From NCBI RefSeq assembly GCF_030412015.1, contig NZ_JASNRD010000002.1, positions 62,001-126,000 of the forward strand: a stretch of 64,000 nucleotides of DNA. The letters run 5' to 3'. The position numbers and the translations under genes were made by a program. The DNA comes from Massilia sp. YIM B02763. GTDB taxonomy: Bacteria; Pseudomonadota; Gammaproteobacteria; Burkholderiales; Burkholderiaceae_D. The notes below the pieces were generated by a model. The model did no database searches. It saw only the letters and a program-made list of their open reading frames with translations, and was not told where the DNA came from. Positions 52,875 through 60,470 of this stretch are shown in pieces. The stretch's first letter is position 1, and each line of letters starts with the position of its first letter.

Positions 52875-53999
52875 ATGACAACCCCCGAATACTTGGATGA
52901 CCCGTTCTATCACGCATTAAAGTCGATGTCTCAACGCATGGATTACTTGCCAGGAAAATATCTGCTACAAAGTTATGCTCTTCCAACTTCAGTTGGTTGG
53001 GAGAGCACTCTGCAGCGCGCCGTAGTTGCGGCCCGCACAAGGCCAGATCGTGAAAAACTTTATACGAACCTGGCGACGTCCTTCCAGCAACACACGCTTG
53101 TGGGAGAGAAGGCCGTGCTCTATTATGGCTTTGCTGGCCTGTCTGAGGAAACTAAGCAAATACATAAGAGAGCAGTCTACAAGAAAGTTGGAGACCATAT
53201 CCCCTTATCCCAATTCTCAGCAGTTTTCCCTTTCGCAGTCCACGATCAAGAAACATTAAGATCTTTGGAGAATACGCCACCGACCTTAACTATATGCTAC
53301 CCCGAGGCGAACGGCGTCTTCTTTTTATTTTCCTCGGTGCGCTCCTTTAACGAACGCGTGCCTCTAGACCGAACACTATTTGATGATGATGACCAAGCCA
53401 AACTAGCTGATTACTCCGAATTAATAGGAGTTCGATCAATACGACGACAATGCTACGACTATATCATATACGATACGGATCGCGAGTTAGTTGAGGTGCG
53501 CATCGACTGCCCTGATGGCATGCCGAGCGTGCAAAAGCAAACCGCATTGCAAAAACTCCAAGCCGCCTTCAAAGATCTAAACATTTTTCCTGATGGATGG
53601 TCTCCTTTCGGCACAACACCACATAATTTCCATTCCCTAATGGAAAGATTATACAAAACCAGTGGCGAAGGGACTGTATTTCAACTGGGCTTTACAGCTA
53701 GCACCGAAAAAACCTCATCTAATAACGGTGCGAGCTTATTAAGACGAAAGAATGTGGACCTACGTCGGGATGAGTTTCATGTGGGCGGAAAAAACAATGT
53801 GAAGGATTTAAGCGTTTATACTATCGGCGTCGAGTGGAAAAGCGACTTCGGGATCAACAATCCCACGCTAATCGTTCCCGGGAGCGTCCGAATGCTTTAT
53901 TCTTCCCCTGTTATCTTTCCTGAACTCTACATCCGCAACTGCATGACTATTGCGCAGTATGCTCTTATCACAGCGAAAATTGATAAATATTTCGAATGA
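52875..53999 (+). CDS. Hypothetical protein A of a three-gene overlapping operon
   Basis: 374 residues; no family recognised. It is a mixed alpha/beta protein without membrane segments; notable stretches are YLPGKYLLQSYALPTSVGW, SSVRSFNERVPLDRTLFDDDDQ and SVYTIGVEWKSDFGINNP. No clear ribosome site precedes the ATG, and codon use is much more AT-rich than in the core genes. Its TGA overlaps the ATG of the next gene (ATGA, 53996-53999). Together with the nuclease-like third gene this suggests a defence or mobile-element module. Confidence 0.8.
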   Translation: MTTPEYLDDPFYHALKSMSQRMDYLPGKYLLQSYALPTSVGWESTLQRAVVAARTRPDREKLYTNLATSFQQHTLVGEKAVLYYGFAGLSEETKQIHKRAVYKKVGDHIPLSQFSAVFPFAVHDQETLRSLENTPPTLTICYPEANGVFFLFSSVRSFNERVPLDRTLFDDDDQAKLADYSELIGVRSIRRQCYDYIIYDTDRELVEVRIDCPDGMPSVQKQTALQKLQAAFKDLNIFPDGWSPFGTTPHNFHSLMERLYKTSGEGTVFQLGFTASTEKTSSNNGASLLRRKNVDLRRDEFHVGGKNNVKDLSVYTIGVEWKSDFGINNPTLIVPGSVRMLYSSPVIFPELYIRNCMTIAQYALITAKIDKYFE

Positions 54000-54391
54000 G
54001 AAATCTCTTGGAACAGTTCAAGAAAGACTGGGCTAATGATGAACTCGTGGCCGAGATATGCACACGTTTATATAACTATTTGGAAGATCCAGCAAATAGA
54101 TTGGATCACTTCAGTTTTTATCATCTTGCCAATGCCACTCGGCTCAATGATGACAAAAGATTATCGAAAGCATTGCAGTACCTCAGTTCGCCAAGATGCG
54201 AGGTATTAACACAAATTTTTTTCTACTTTGATATCGATGAGTCGTGGGAATTTGAGTCCGCGGATATGATTGATTTTTTTAAGGAGGGAAGATTCGCTCA
54301 TCCACGCACTGGCGCGGTGATGAATTTAGATGCGATTTCAGTTGCTTTCGCGATCGGAAAACACTTCCTTGAAGCGAGGCAAAAGCTATGA
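53996..54391 (+). CDS. Hypothetical protein B of the overlapping operon
   Basis: 131 residues, helical and acidic (KDWANDELVAEICTRLYNYL, FFYFDIDESWEFESADMIDFF). No motif recognised. It starts inside the stop of protein A and ends inside the start of protein C (ATGA at 54388-54391), so all three are translationally coupled, as is usual for subunits or for a toxin and its immunity partner. Confidence 0.8.
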   Translation: MRNLLEQFKKDWANDELVAEICTRLYNYLEDPANRLDHFSFYHLANATRLNDDKRLSKALQYLSSPRCEVLTQIFFYFDIDESWEFESADMIDFFKEGRFAHPRTGAVMNLDAISVAFAIGKHFLEARQKL

Positions 54392-55131
54392 AGCATATAG
54401 GAGCCGGAGCGTTCGCTCAAAATCTCGGGGGATTAAGCATTGCTGCTCGCTACCAAGAACGGAATGTTATTGCTGGCAAGTCGGAGTATGAGCCGTTTGT
54501 TGAACTGCTTTATACTGACATAAATGACTTGATCAACCATATGCAAGCAAATCCGCAGCGCCGACACGCACTGGGTGAAGACAGTCTAACGGAAGAACTT
54601 ATTATGGGTCTATCAGTTGCGGGCTATGACGCCTCGCATGATACTTCAGCCGGAGGTCACGTTGATATCACAGTTAAGCTTGGCCCACATTCATGGATAG
54701 GCGAGGCGAAAAAGGACCAAAAATATTCCGACGGCTACCGTCAACTTGTAACACGTTATCGGCCCGCCTCCGGAAACTTTGACCATAATCATGGCGGTAT
54801 GCTTTTATACTGCACGAGCCAGACAGATTTATTAACACTTAGACAGCGCTGGAAGGAAAAATTTGAAGAAGACTTTAAAGGATCCTATTCCCCTTTGAAT
54901 ATTACTGACTGTTCAAAAAGCCGCTACGCGTTTTACTCGAGTCATAAACATCCGGTTTCTGGTCATGATTGGGTAGTACGACATATGCTCGTCGGCCTCC
55001 AGTTCGTACCTCAAGATGCCTCAGCGCGAGGTGTACAGGCGCGCAAAGCCAGCGTTAAGAAACCTCGGCGTAAGAGAACAGCCAGTGCAGCTAATATAAA
55101 TGTACAAAAAACGTTGAAGTCTAGCACATAA
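54388..55131 (+). CDS. Putative PD-(D/E)XK nuclease, protein C of the overlapping operon
   Basis: 247 residues. A helix with acidic residues (E69/E70 in SLTEELIMGL) is followed by D93 in GGHVDITVK and, 13 residues later, E106-A-K108 in SWIGEAKKDQ, then a helix with Q119 in YRQLVT. This D-xn-ExK order is the restriction-endonuclease-like fold used by many restriction, repair and anti-phage nucleases. The C-terminal 50 residues are basic (KKPRRKRTAS), suited to nucleic-acid contact. Family identity is not established. Confidence 0.75.
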   Translation: MKHIGAGAFAQNLGGLSIAARYQERNVIAGKSEYEPFVELLYTDINDLINHMQANPQRRHALGEDSLTEELIMGLSVAGYDASHDTSAGGHVDITVKLGPHSWIGEAKKDQKYSDGYRQLVTRYRPASGNFDHNHGGMLLYCTSQTDLLTLRQRWKEKFEEDFKGSYSPLNITDCSKSRYAFYSSHKHPVSGHDWVVRHMLVGLQFVPQDASARGVQARKASVKKPRRKRTASAANINVQKTLKSST

Positions 55132-55143
55132 TCTTTGTGCTTT

Positions 55144-55186
55144 TCCGCTATCCGATTAATTTAATTTAGCGGATAGCGGATAAAAA
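55144..55186. terminator. Terminator shared by two convergent accessory operons
   Basis: 11-bp stem TCCGCTATCCG (55144-55154) / CGGATAGCGGA (55170-55180), AT-rich loop, followed by TAAAAA and preceded by TTTT, so it can act on both strands. Confidence 0.75.
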
Positions 55187-55245
55187 CTCCTCCATAATTC
55201 TTATTATTACAGTTTAGCAATGCGTAAGTTTGGCAAGGCAATCAG

Positions 55246-55257
55246 CCCCCCCCCCCC
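55246..55257. repeat. Poly-C tract of 12 bases
   Basis: An uninterrupted run of 12 C ends two bases before the stop of the HEPN gene on the other strand. In this AT-rich stretch it stands out; it is outside any coding sequence. Confidence 0.9.
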
Positions 55258-55259
55258 TA

Positions 55260-56231
55260 TTAATCGTTATAGTCCGGCTCAAACTGACTTTTAAAGTTAC
55301 GCTCAGCTTCGTCAACAGCAGATTCAATATCAGCTTCAGTATATAGGCCATAGAATGTAGAGGGCTCGAAACGAGTCGTCGCGGTAAACATATTTCCTAG
55401 ATTACAAGACGCTAGCTTTGAATACCCTACAATACGAAGTCCGCATGCTACACACTCAAAACCCGATGGCAATTGCCCCTGTTTTTGCTCAATTCCATCA
55501 TCATCTGCTAGCGTAGTTACTGGTCCAGTAGGCGTTCCGAACACTAACGACTCGCATCCGCAAGCTGGACAATTCACTCTGTGGCCAGTATGACGCGAAG
55601 CCCAAAGACGGGCGCGCTGCGTAAGCAATTCCTTATCGGCCTCAGATTTGTCTGCCCAAACCTTCTTATAAGCGGCGATATCGGTACTAACACTTTGAGC
55701 AGCTTGATCGGAGAGAGAATCGATGAGCCCACGAATGTGGGGCACATCATCAAATATGTCACTAAGCTGTCGATTCATGGAGACAAGGAAAACTTCAGCC
55801 GCATGATAAAACCTTGGCAACCAGGATGATGAGCCATAGCCTGCGAACGCAAACTCCCCAGAGTGCAATTCAGAATTACGCTTATCAAAGTGCGAGGCAC
55901 AAAAATTAATTACCTCCTGTGTTACTCTAGCATCAAATTCACCGAGCCTTGCAAGGACCTCTTTAACGCCGATTGAACTAGGATTGAAGCGTTTAGCCGT
56001 AGGATTTTTTCCAAGCGCGAATGAAATGTTTCTCCAACTCTTTTCATCTGCAAGTAGTACTGGTGAAACATTGGACAGAGCTGCACGAGCCAACAACTCA
56101 AGTAATACCGCTGACCAAAGTGCCAGCTCCCCCGTTTCACTCTCCGCAGCCATCATCCGATCGGCGTATATCTGCGCCTTGGAAAACAGAGCTTCAACAG
56201 ACCAGACGTGTGCCTCAATTTGAGATGCCAT
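55260..56231 (-). CDS. HEPN-like protein with C-terminal zinc ribbon (putative ribonuclease)
   Basis: 323 residues from the ATG at 56231 (MASQIEAHVW), preceding Met has no support. The N-terminal ~170 residues are helical and contain R118-N-x3-H123 (FDKRNSELHSGE), which matches the RNxxxH catalytic motif of HEPN RNases, with the expected upstream helix (GELALWSAVLLELLARAAL). The C-terminal part carries a zinc ribbon, C221-P-A-C224 and C260-V-A-C263. Its start lies 16 bp inside the dioxygenase gene, so the two are coupled. HEPN proteins act as toxins or anti-phage effectors. Confidence 0.68.
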   Translation of the reverse strand: MASQIEAHVWSVEALFSKAQIYADRMMAAESETGELALWSAVLLELLARAALSNVSPVLLADEKSWRNISFALGKNPTAKRFNPSSIGVKEVLARLGEFDARVTQEVINFCASHFDKRNSELHSGEFAFAGYGSSSWLPRFYHAAEVFLVSMNRQLSDIFDDVPHIRGLIDSLSDQAAQSVSTDIAAYKKVWADKSEADKELLTQRARLWASRHTGHRVNCPACGCESLVFGTPTGPVTTLADDDGIEQKQGQLPSGFECVACGLRIVGYSKLASCNLGNMFTATTRFEPSTFYGLYTEADIESAVDEAERNFKSQFEPDYND

Positions 56232-56937
56232 AAATACTCTCCAAATAGATTCGTTCGATTGATCTTTTCCGGTCAGCGAAAGGTACAGCACTTCGCCCGT
56301 GCAAACACCGCCAATTATCTATAACTAATGTCGTAGTTTGAAGCGCCAAATTTATTGAAGTAGAAGAAGCCCGACAAGTAGATGATCGAAAGATTTCGGC
56401 GCAAATACTGGCTTGGGTGTTGGCTGGCCGAATAAAAATCGGGTCCCACCTGAGACTAAACGCTAACGTTCGCGATATGCGAAAAGAGAGCGCTGTAGTA
56501 ACCCTAGACTGTCTAGGAAAAAAAAGGGCACGCTGAGTTACCGATTGTGGCAACAAGCCACTCAGTGTTGGGGCATCTAAAACGAATGTACTCACCATTC
56601 CTAGCCCCATACGACCTCGCAACAAAAGGTAACGGGGCGGCACTATCCAATGTGCAAGGTCTGTATGTAGAGGATACTCCTCAAAGCCAAAATTACCGTG
56701 ATACCGATTTAATTCTTGCCTGCATTTCTCTTTTGGAGTCAATACATCAACCGAGCGATTAGGATAATCCTTGCTTAACGCATGCAAGTTCAATACGCTC
56801 CCAATTGTTTCGGCAAAACCTAACGTACTTGCACTGCGGGAGACATTGACACATACAGTGAAGCCAAATCTTCGCAAATTTTCGAGGTCAACTGGCGCTA
56901 ACATATAAATATAACACCAAAATCTTGGACGGCACAC
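56215..56937 (-). CDS. TauD/TfdA-like Fe(II)/2-oxoglutarate dioxygenase
   Basis: 240 residues from the ATG at 56937; a second Met at residue 12 is possible, and neither has a strong ribosome site. The facial triad is visible: H91-x-D93 in PLHTDLAHW and H213 in IDNWRCLHGRS, with a basic cluster (RKRSIERIY, R225-R228) for the 2-oxoglutarate carboxylate. This is shorter than most TauD enzymes (~280). It overlaps the HEPN gene by 17 bp. Substrate unknown; a role in modifying a small molecule, peptide or the HEPN partner is open. Confidence 0.65.
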   Translation of the reverse strand: MCRPRFWCYIYMLAPVDLENLRRFGFTVCVNVSRSASTLGFAETIGSVLNLHALSKDYPNRSVDVLTPKEKCRQELNRYHGNFGFEEYPLHTDLAHWIVPPRYLLLRGRMGLGMVSTFVLDAPTLSGLLPQSVTQRALFFPRQSRVTTALSFRISRTLAFSLRWDPIFIRPANTQASICAEIFRSSTCRASSTSINLALQTTTLVIDNWRCLHGRSAVPFADRKRSIERIYLESIYGISN

Positions 56938-56976
56938 ATGTTAATTTTTATTTATTTTTACTTCAGCAGCAAGATA

Positions 56977-57123
56977 ATGAACGAAGAAAGGAACACTTAT
57001 AAAGTATCGCACGCGAAGGGGCAAACGCACGTATCGATCGATTTGAGTTCAAAGGTTTACTCTTTTGACATTCAAAAACTGATAGAAGCTAGTGTACGCA
57101 TATGTTATCCCGGTGGCAAGTGA
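56977..57123 (+). CDS. Possible short protein (48 aa), low confidence
   Basis: A short frame divergent from the dioxygenase gene, beginning MNEERNTYKVSHAKGQTH. Its ribosome site is weak and no family is recognised; it may be chance sequence in a promoter region. Confidence 0.25.
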   Translation: MNEERNTYKVSHAKGQTHVSIDLSSKVYSFDIQKLIEASVRICYPGGK

Positions 57124-57462
57124 AGTCGTCACGCTCAGCCGTATTCGTTAGCGACCTTGTCTGAAGTGCAGATGCTATAAAATTGAGTGGCCCAACTGAG
57201 CCTACGCTAAAACGCCGATATACTATCGAAGAATCGATATCAAGTGGAATGTTCTCAAATCGCTGTAGAAGTTTCGCTCGCCTTTCCCGAAAGCAATCAA
57301 CGCAGTATTCGTTACTATCTTCATTTTGACTATTGAACTGCCAACCCTAACTCCGATTACATGCGTTTATGGAGACTAATAGCCTCTTTAGACTACCGAG
57401 AAACTATGCAATGAACGATATACCTAGAGACATTGATTTTATCAAAATGATAACATTTCGTG

Positions 57463-57502
57463 AAATAAAAAACCGCGTACTCACTAAGAGAAACGCGGTT
57501 TT
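57463..57502 (-). terminator. Terminator downstream of the tRNA fragment
   Basis: 10-bp perfect stem AAAACCGCGT (57469-57478) / ACGCGGTTTT (57493-57502); on the minus strand it is followed by a T-rich run. It lies 30 bp past the CCA end of the tRNA-Ser fragment, the normal place for a tRNA terminator. Confidence 0.75.
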
Positions 57503-57531
57503 AGTACATAGTAGTACGTCGATTCAATTCT

Positions 57532-57559
57532 TGGCGGAAGCGGTGAGATTCGAACTCAC
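57532..57559 (-). other. tRNA-Ser 3'-end fragment (T arm, acceptor strand, CCA): probable attachment-site scar
   Basis: Read on the minus strand it gives GTGAG-TTCGAAT-CTCAC, a perfect T arm, then CGCTTCC-G-CCA, which is the 3' acceptor strand and CCA of a serine tRNA of the UGA type. The upstream sequence cannot form D or anticodon arms, so it is only the last 28 nt. Such partial copies arise when an integrase inserts an element in a tRNA 3' end. The intact gene should lie at the other end of the element, outside this window. Confidence 0.8.
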
Positions 57560-57762
57560 TAACCTCAATTCCCTTTAATTTCAAGGACATATACTACACC
57601 CAACACAGCATTTTGTCACACCATTTTGTCCCATCGCCCACATTGGCCAAGTGCCGAAACCTCCGCTTCGATTTGGGCTAGAGCAGTAGGTCACACGTCC
57701 TACCTTTGCCATGCCACAGCGTAGATTAAACAGCGCAAATAAACAGTCGCGCTAGGCGGCTG

Positions 57763-57975
57763 CTACCGCGACTTTTGCCCTTTCTCAAGTAATGCTTTGT
57801 AAGGCGTCTTCTCATTAAGTTCTGCGCTGCGCGGCCCACCAAGCAGGTGGAAGTCCGGCTCCGACCAGGACGCAGGCGTGAAGCCGATTGCAGGAAATGG
57901 TCGGGGGTCTGACAAATAATGTGTTCGCTGAGCCTCGGTTTCGCTCGCCTCTCGATAATGGCGCAAATCTGGCAT
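57763..57975 (-). CDS. Possible short protein or gene remnant
   Basis: A 70-residue frame 39 bp downstream of the small HTH gene and in the same frame, ending EKTPYKALLEKGQKSR. The C-terminal layout (WSEPDFHLLGG, then TPYKALL) weakly recalls DUF2384-type antitoxin tails, but the match is too loose to name. It may be the degraded end of a longer gene. Confidence 0.3.
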   Translation of the reverse strand: MPDLRHYREASETEAQRTHYLSDPRPFPAIGFTPASWSEPDFHLLGGPRSAELNEKTPYKALLEKGQKSR

Positions 57976-58014
57976 TCGAACACGCTACGAACACAGAGAT
58001 AGCAAAGACGCTCG

Positions 58015-58254
58015 TCACTTACTCCAGTCAGCCCAAGTTAGGTGAAAACTGTTCAATGGGTTCGTGTTCCTTCGGGAGTCCGCGAGCATCATAGACACTT
58101 CAACATCGGTCGGGCGCCAACGGAGTAAACGCGTTCCAGACAAATCCAAGTGAGCCAGAACACATGCCGGGTGGCGTTTGATGTCGCGCTTAATCCTCGC
58201 GGGACTGCGGCCTGTCACCATCGCTAGCTCATCTAAATCCAATAGATTATCCAT
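58015..58254 (-). CDS. Small HTH protein, AlpA/excisionase-like
   Basis: 79 residues from the ATG at 58254 with a strong AGGAG site six bases upstream. The N terminus is a helix-turn-helix of the MerR/AlpA type: LLDLDELAMVTGRSPARIKRDIKRHPACV. Such proteins on mobile elements control excision or transcription. It is the nearest DNA-binding gene to the palindrome array and a candidate reader of it (inference). Confidence 0.7.
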   Translation of the reverse strand: MDNLLDLDELAMVTGRSPARIKRDIKRHPACVLAHLDLSGTRLLRWRPTDVEVSMMLADSRRNTNPLNSFHLTWADWSK

Positions 58255-58461
58255 TGTCACTCCTAGCAAGGTTTCCGCGACCAAAATATGAGTATCCACG
58301 TAACAATAAGTATAGAAAATCTGTCTAAAAAAGCTTAGGGTGAAAAAAGTGAGCGTTGCCAGAAATAATTTAACGGAGACGGCGGAAATGGCTAAAACAC
58401 TGAAGCGGGCAGCTCTATACATATCATCGGTGCAAGACACCTCAACTAGGAAAGATGCAAG

Positions 58462-59163
58462 ATGACTGACCTGAAATGTATTGAAACCAATGAATCGCTA
58501 AGCTTTTACCTGCCATACGAACTAAATGCAGGGTTCAAAGTTCTGTTTAAAACCGCGCGCTGGAACTCAAGCATAAAAGCCTACGAGGCCAAGAATACTA
58601 CTCAGAACAAGAACAAGTGGAAGCTGTTCTTGGAACACGCTGGCGAGGCGAAATCTGCACTCAAAGCTTACGATGTGCTTGAGCCTTCGATGAGCGAGAT
58701 AGAGAAGCTGTGCGAAGAGTTAAAAGTCTGTACGAAAGAAGCAACTTCAAAACTACAGCGAGCACGAGAACAAATAGCGCTGCTTACACCGGAACATGAA
58801 CGGCTCGTAGCGCAGTACAGTAAAGTTGCAAATGAGTTGAAGGATGTCGAAATTCAACGCGAAAAATTAATTGCCCCCGTTCTTGACCTGTACCGGAAGC
58901 ATGGATTTGACGCGATAATGCTCGAATATCAGTCCGGCGCTAGGCGCGGCTATGCTGGCAAAGATAAATGTAGCGCGGCTGAAGAAAAACTTCGATTACT
59001 GAGAAAAGAACTCAAATTGTCGGGCTTTGTTGTAAAAGGAATGTCTGAGCTGTTAGAAACCTCCTTAAATCGCGCAGACCAACTCCTAGAGCGGTCAGAA
59101 CGGCTGGCAAAAAATAAGCTTACCGGAATCGAACCTTACATCGAGAAGACTTCGAACCTGTAA
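58462..59163 (+). CDS. Coiled-coil protein with N-terminal DUF5710-like domain
   Basis: 233 residues (AGGAAAG site). Residues 8-55 (ESLSFYLPYELNAGFKVLF, KTARWNSSIKAYEA) resemble the small beta domain DUF5710 that binds in other mobile-element proteins (pattern of Ala-Arg-Trp then Lys-x-Tyr/Trp). From 75 to 225 the chain is a long coiled coil rich in Glu and Lys. Function unknown. A GC-rich hairpin lies ~100 bp downstream. Confidence 0.7.
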   Translation: MTDLKCIETNESLSFYLPYELNAGFKVLFKTARWNSSIKAYEAKNTTQNKNKWKLFLEHAGEAKSALKAYDVLEPSMSEIEKLCEELKVCTKEATSKLQRAREQIALLTPEHERLVAQYSKVANELKDVEIQREKLIAPVLDLYRKHGFDAIMLEYQSGARRGYAGKDKCSAAEEKLRLLRKELKLSGFVVKGMSELLETSLNRADQLLERSERLAKNKLTGIEPYIEKTSNL

Positions 59164-59262
59164 AACTACGGAATCCATTTGAACTTCATTTAGGAGAGCT
59201 GCGTCGCCTTCGGCAAAGAATTTTAGCTCAGAATGTGTTTGAAAAACCATTAGGTTGAATGC

Positions 59263-59284
59263 GGCCCGCGATGCGGGCCCCCCT
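59263..59284 (+). terminator. GC-rich hairpin after the coiled-coil gene
   Basis: GGCCCGC (59263-59269), loop GAT, GCGGGCC (59273-59279), then CCCCTTATTC. The T run is short, so it may be a weak terminator. Confidence 0.45.
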
Positions 59285-59463
59285 TATTCTTCCTACATTG
59301 CTTCAACGATATGCATCTTTGCGCATACCGCTGATACCTATCTGATAGGTTCCTTTGTAAGGCTACCAACAAATGACGAATGATTGACGATGTTACGTGA
59401 GACACCGCGTGTCAAGCGGCGATACCATAAAAATCCAGACAGATGCATAATTTACCGTCGCTA

Positions 59464-60274
59464 ATTTCAGCGCTGAAATCTGCGCTTTAGGCGTTGACGT
59501 GTGTGGTCTACAATGAAAACTCGTCGGCACGTATCAGAATCATTGAGTGTCTGTGTACTGCCCTTCGGGTTACTTACTTTTAGCAGCTCATCCTACACAT
59601 CATAGGTTTCCTTCAAATTTCAGCGCTGAAATCCGTTTATCTTCGATACAACGTGTAGCGAACGGAACGTACTCCATAGTACGAATGTACCGATTCGGTC
59701 AGCAAGCAATGGCTTCGTTTAAGTGTGGTAGGCCTTTACTTCATCTATTGCTTTATAGAACGTAAGGCCGACTTTTGCTGCCGATTTCAGCGCTGAAATC
59801 TCCAAGACGCTCTAGTGCAGACCAGCCGGACCGTCCCTGATAGTACGACTTCAAAGACACGGGCTCGACTGACAGATTTTGTAAAAAGTGCTGCCTTCAG
59901 GGCTGATGCGAAATCATTCTTGAGCGGCCAACTGAGACCATGCTGCGTGTCCCGGCAATTTTCAGCGCTGAAATTCACAATCGCGTTGATGCGAGCCGCC
60001 GAGGCGGCCCTAATAGTACGACTCTCTCGACATTGTTAGAGGTCGATAAATTCGACCTAGGCTTCCCATTTATCCACAGAGCTTAGCAGCAAAGTTCCAA
60101 AGCGAGGTGTAGTATGGCTCCGCAAATTTCAGCGCTGAAATCGTTTTACACCAGTTTTGCGTCAACTAGGCGTTACGCTAATACAAACGCGGCAACATAA
60201 ACCAGCATCGAATTTTTCTGGATGCTTAATGCCTGTCGGGCAGGAATGAGCTTAGCCAATTTCAGCGCTGAAAT
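59464..60274. repeat. Regularly spaced array of six copies of the 16-bp palindrome ATTTCAGCGCTGAAAT
   Basis: Copies start at 59464, 59617, 59784, 59959, 60126 and 60259 (start-to-start 153, 167, 175, 167, 133). Five are exact; the fourth has an extra T before the core, leaving the 14-bp TTTCAGCGCTGAAA intact. The spacers (117-159 bp) are unrelated to one another except for TAGTACGA at 59677, 59841 and 60014, 39-45 bp after the palindrome. No coding frame spans the array. It resembles a set of operators or a centromere more than any repeat-encoded locus; function unknown. Confidence 0.93.
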
Positions 60275-60470
60275 TTTCCGTATCCAAGACTCTCGGACTG
60301 GTGACTAACCGTCTAAATGCTACCGCATGACGCAATTTGAAGGCCGGTCGATAATGCCTAAGCTCCATGCATCGAATGCTACAAAAACTTAGTACAACGC
60401 CCGTGCTATTAGAAGCACTGGCGCAGTGCATCGATTGAACTGTCGCGCCCTACGTTTTTTCACCATTAGC

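Larger units (their letters stand above)
57124..57762. other. AT-rich spacer holding a tRNA 3'-end scar
   Basis: No supportable gene lies in this 640-bp stretch. Its recognisable contents are the terminator at 57463-57502 and the tRNA-Ser fragment at 57532-57559. The rest has short non-coding frames only. A plus-strand frame ending near 57578 merely reads through the antisense of the tRNA fragment. Confidence 0.7.

Noticed and set aside
52741-53040. 99-aa minus-strand frame at the start of the accessory region
   Set aside because: It overlaps the better supported protein A gene and has no ribosome site or recognisable content.
57532-57620. Complete tRNA-Ser gene
   Set aside because: Only the T arm, acceptor strand and CCA are present; the sequence that should hold the D, anticodon and variable arms does not fold.
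59464-60274. CRISPR array
   Set aside because: The repeat is only 16 bp and perfectly palindromic, spacers are 117-159 bp and of varying length, and no cas gene is near.
59464-60274. Integron attC array
   Set aside because: No RYYYAAC/GTTRRRY core sites, no cassette genes between repeats and no integrase in the window.
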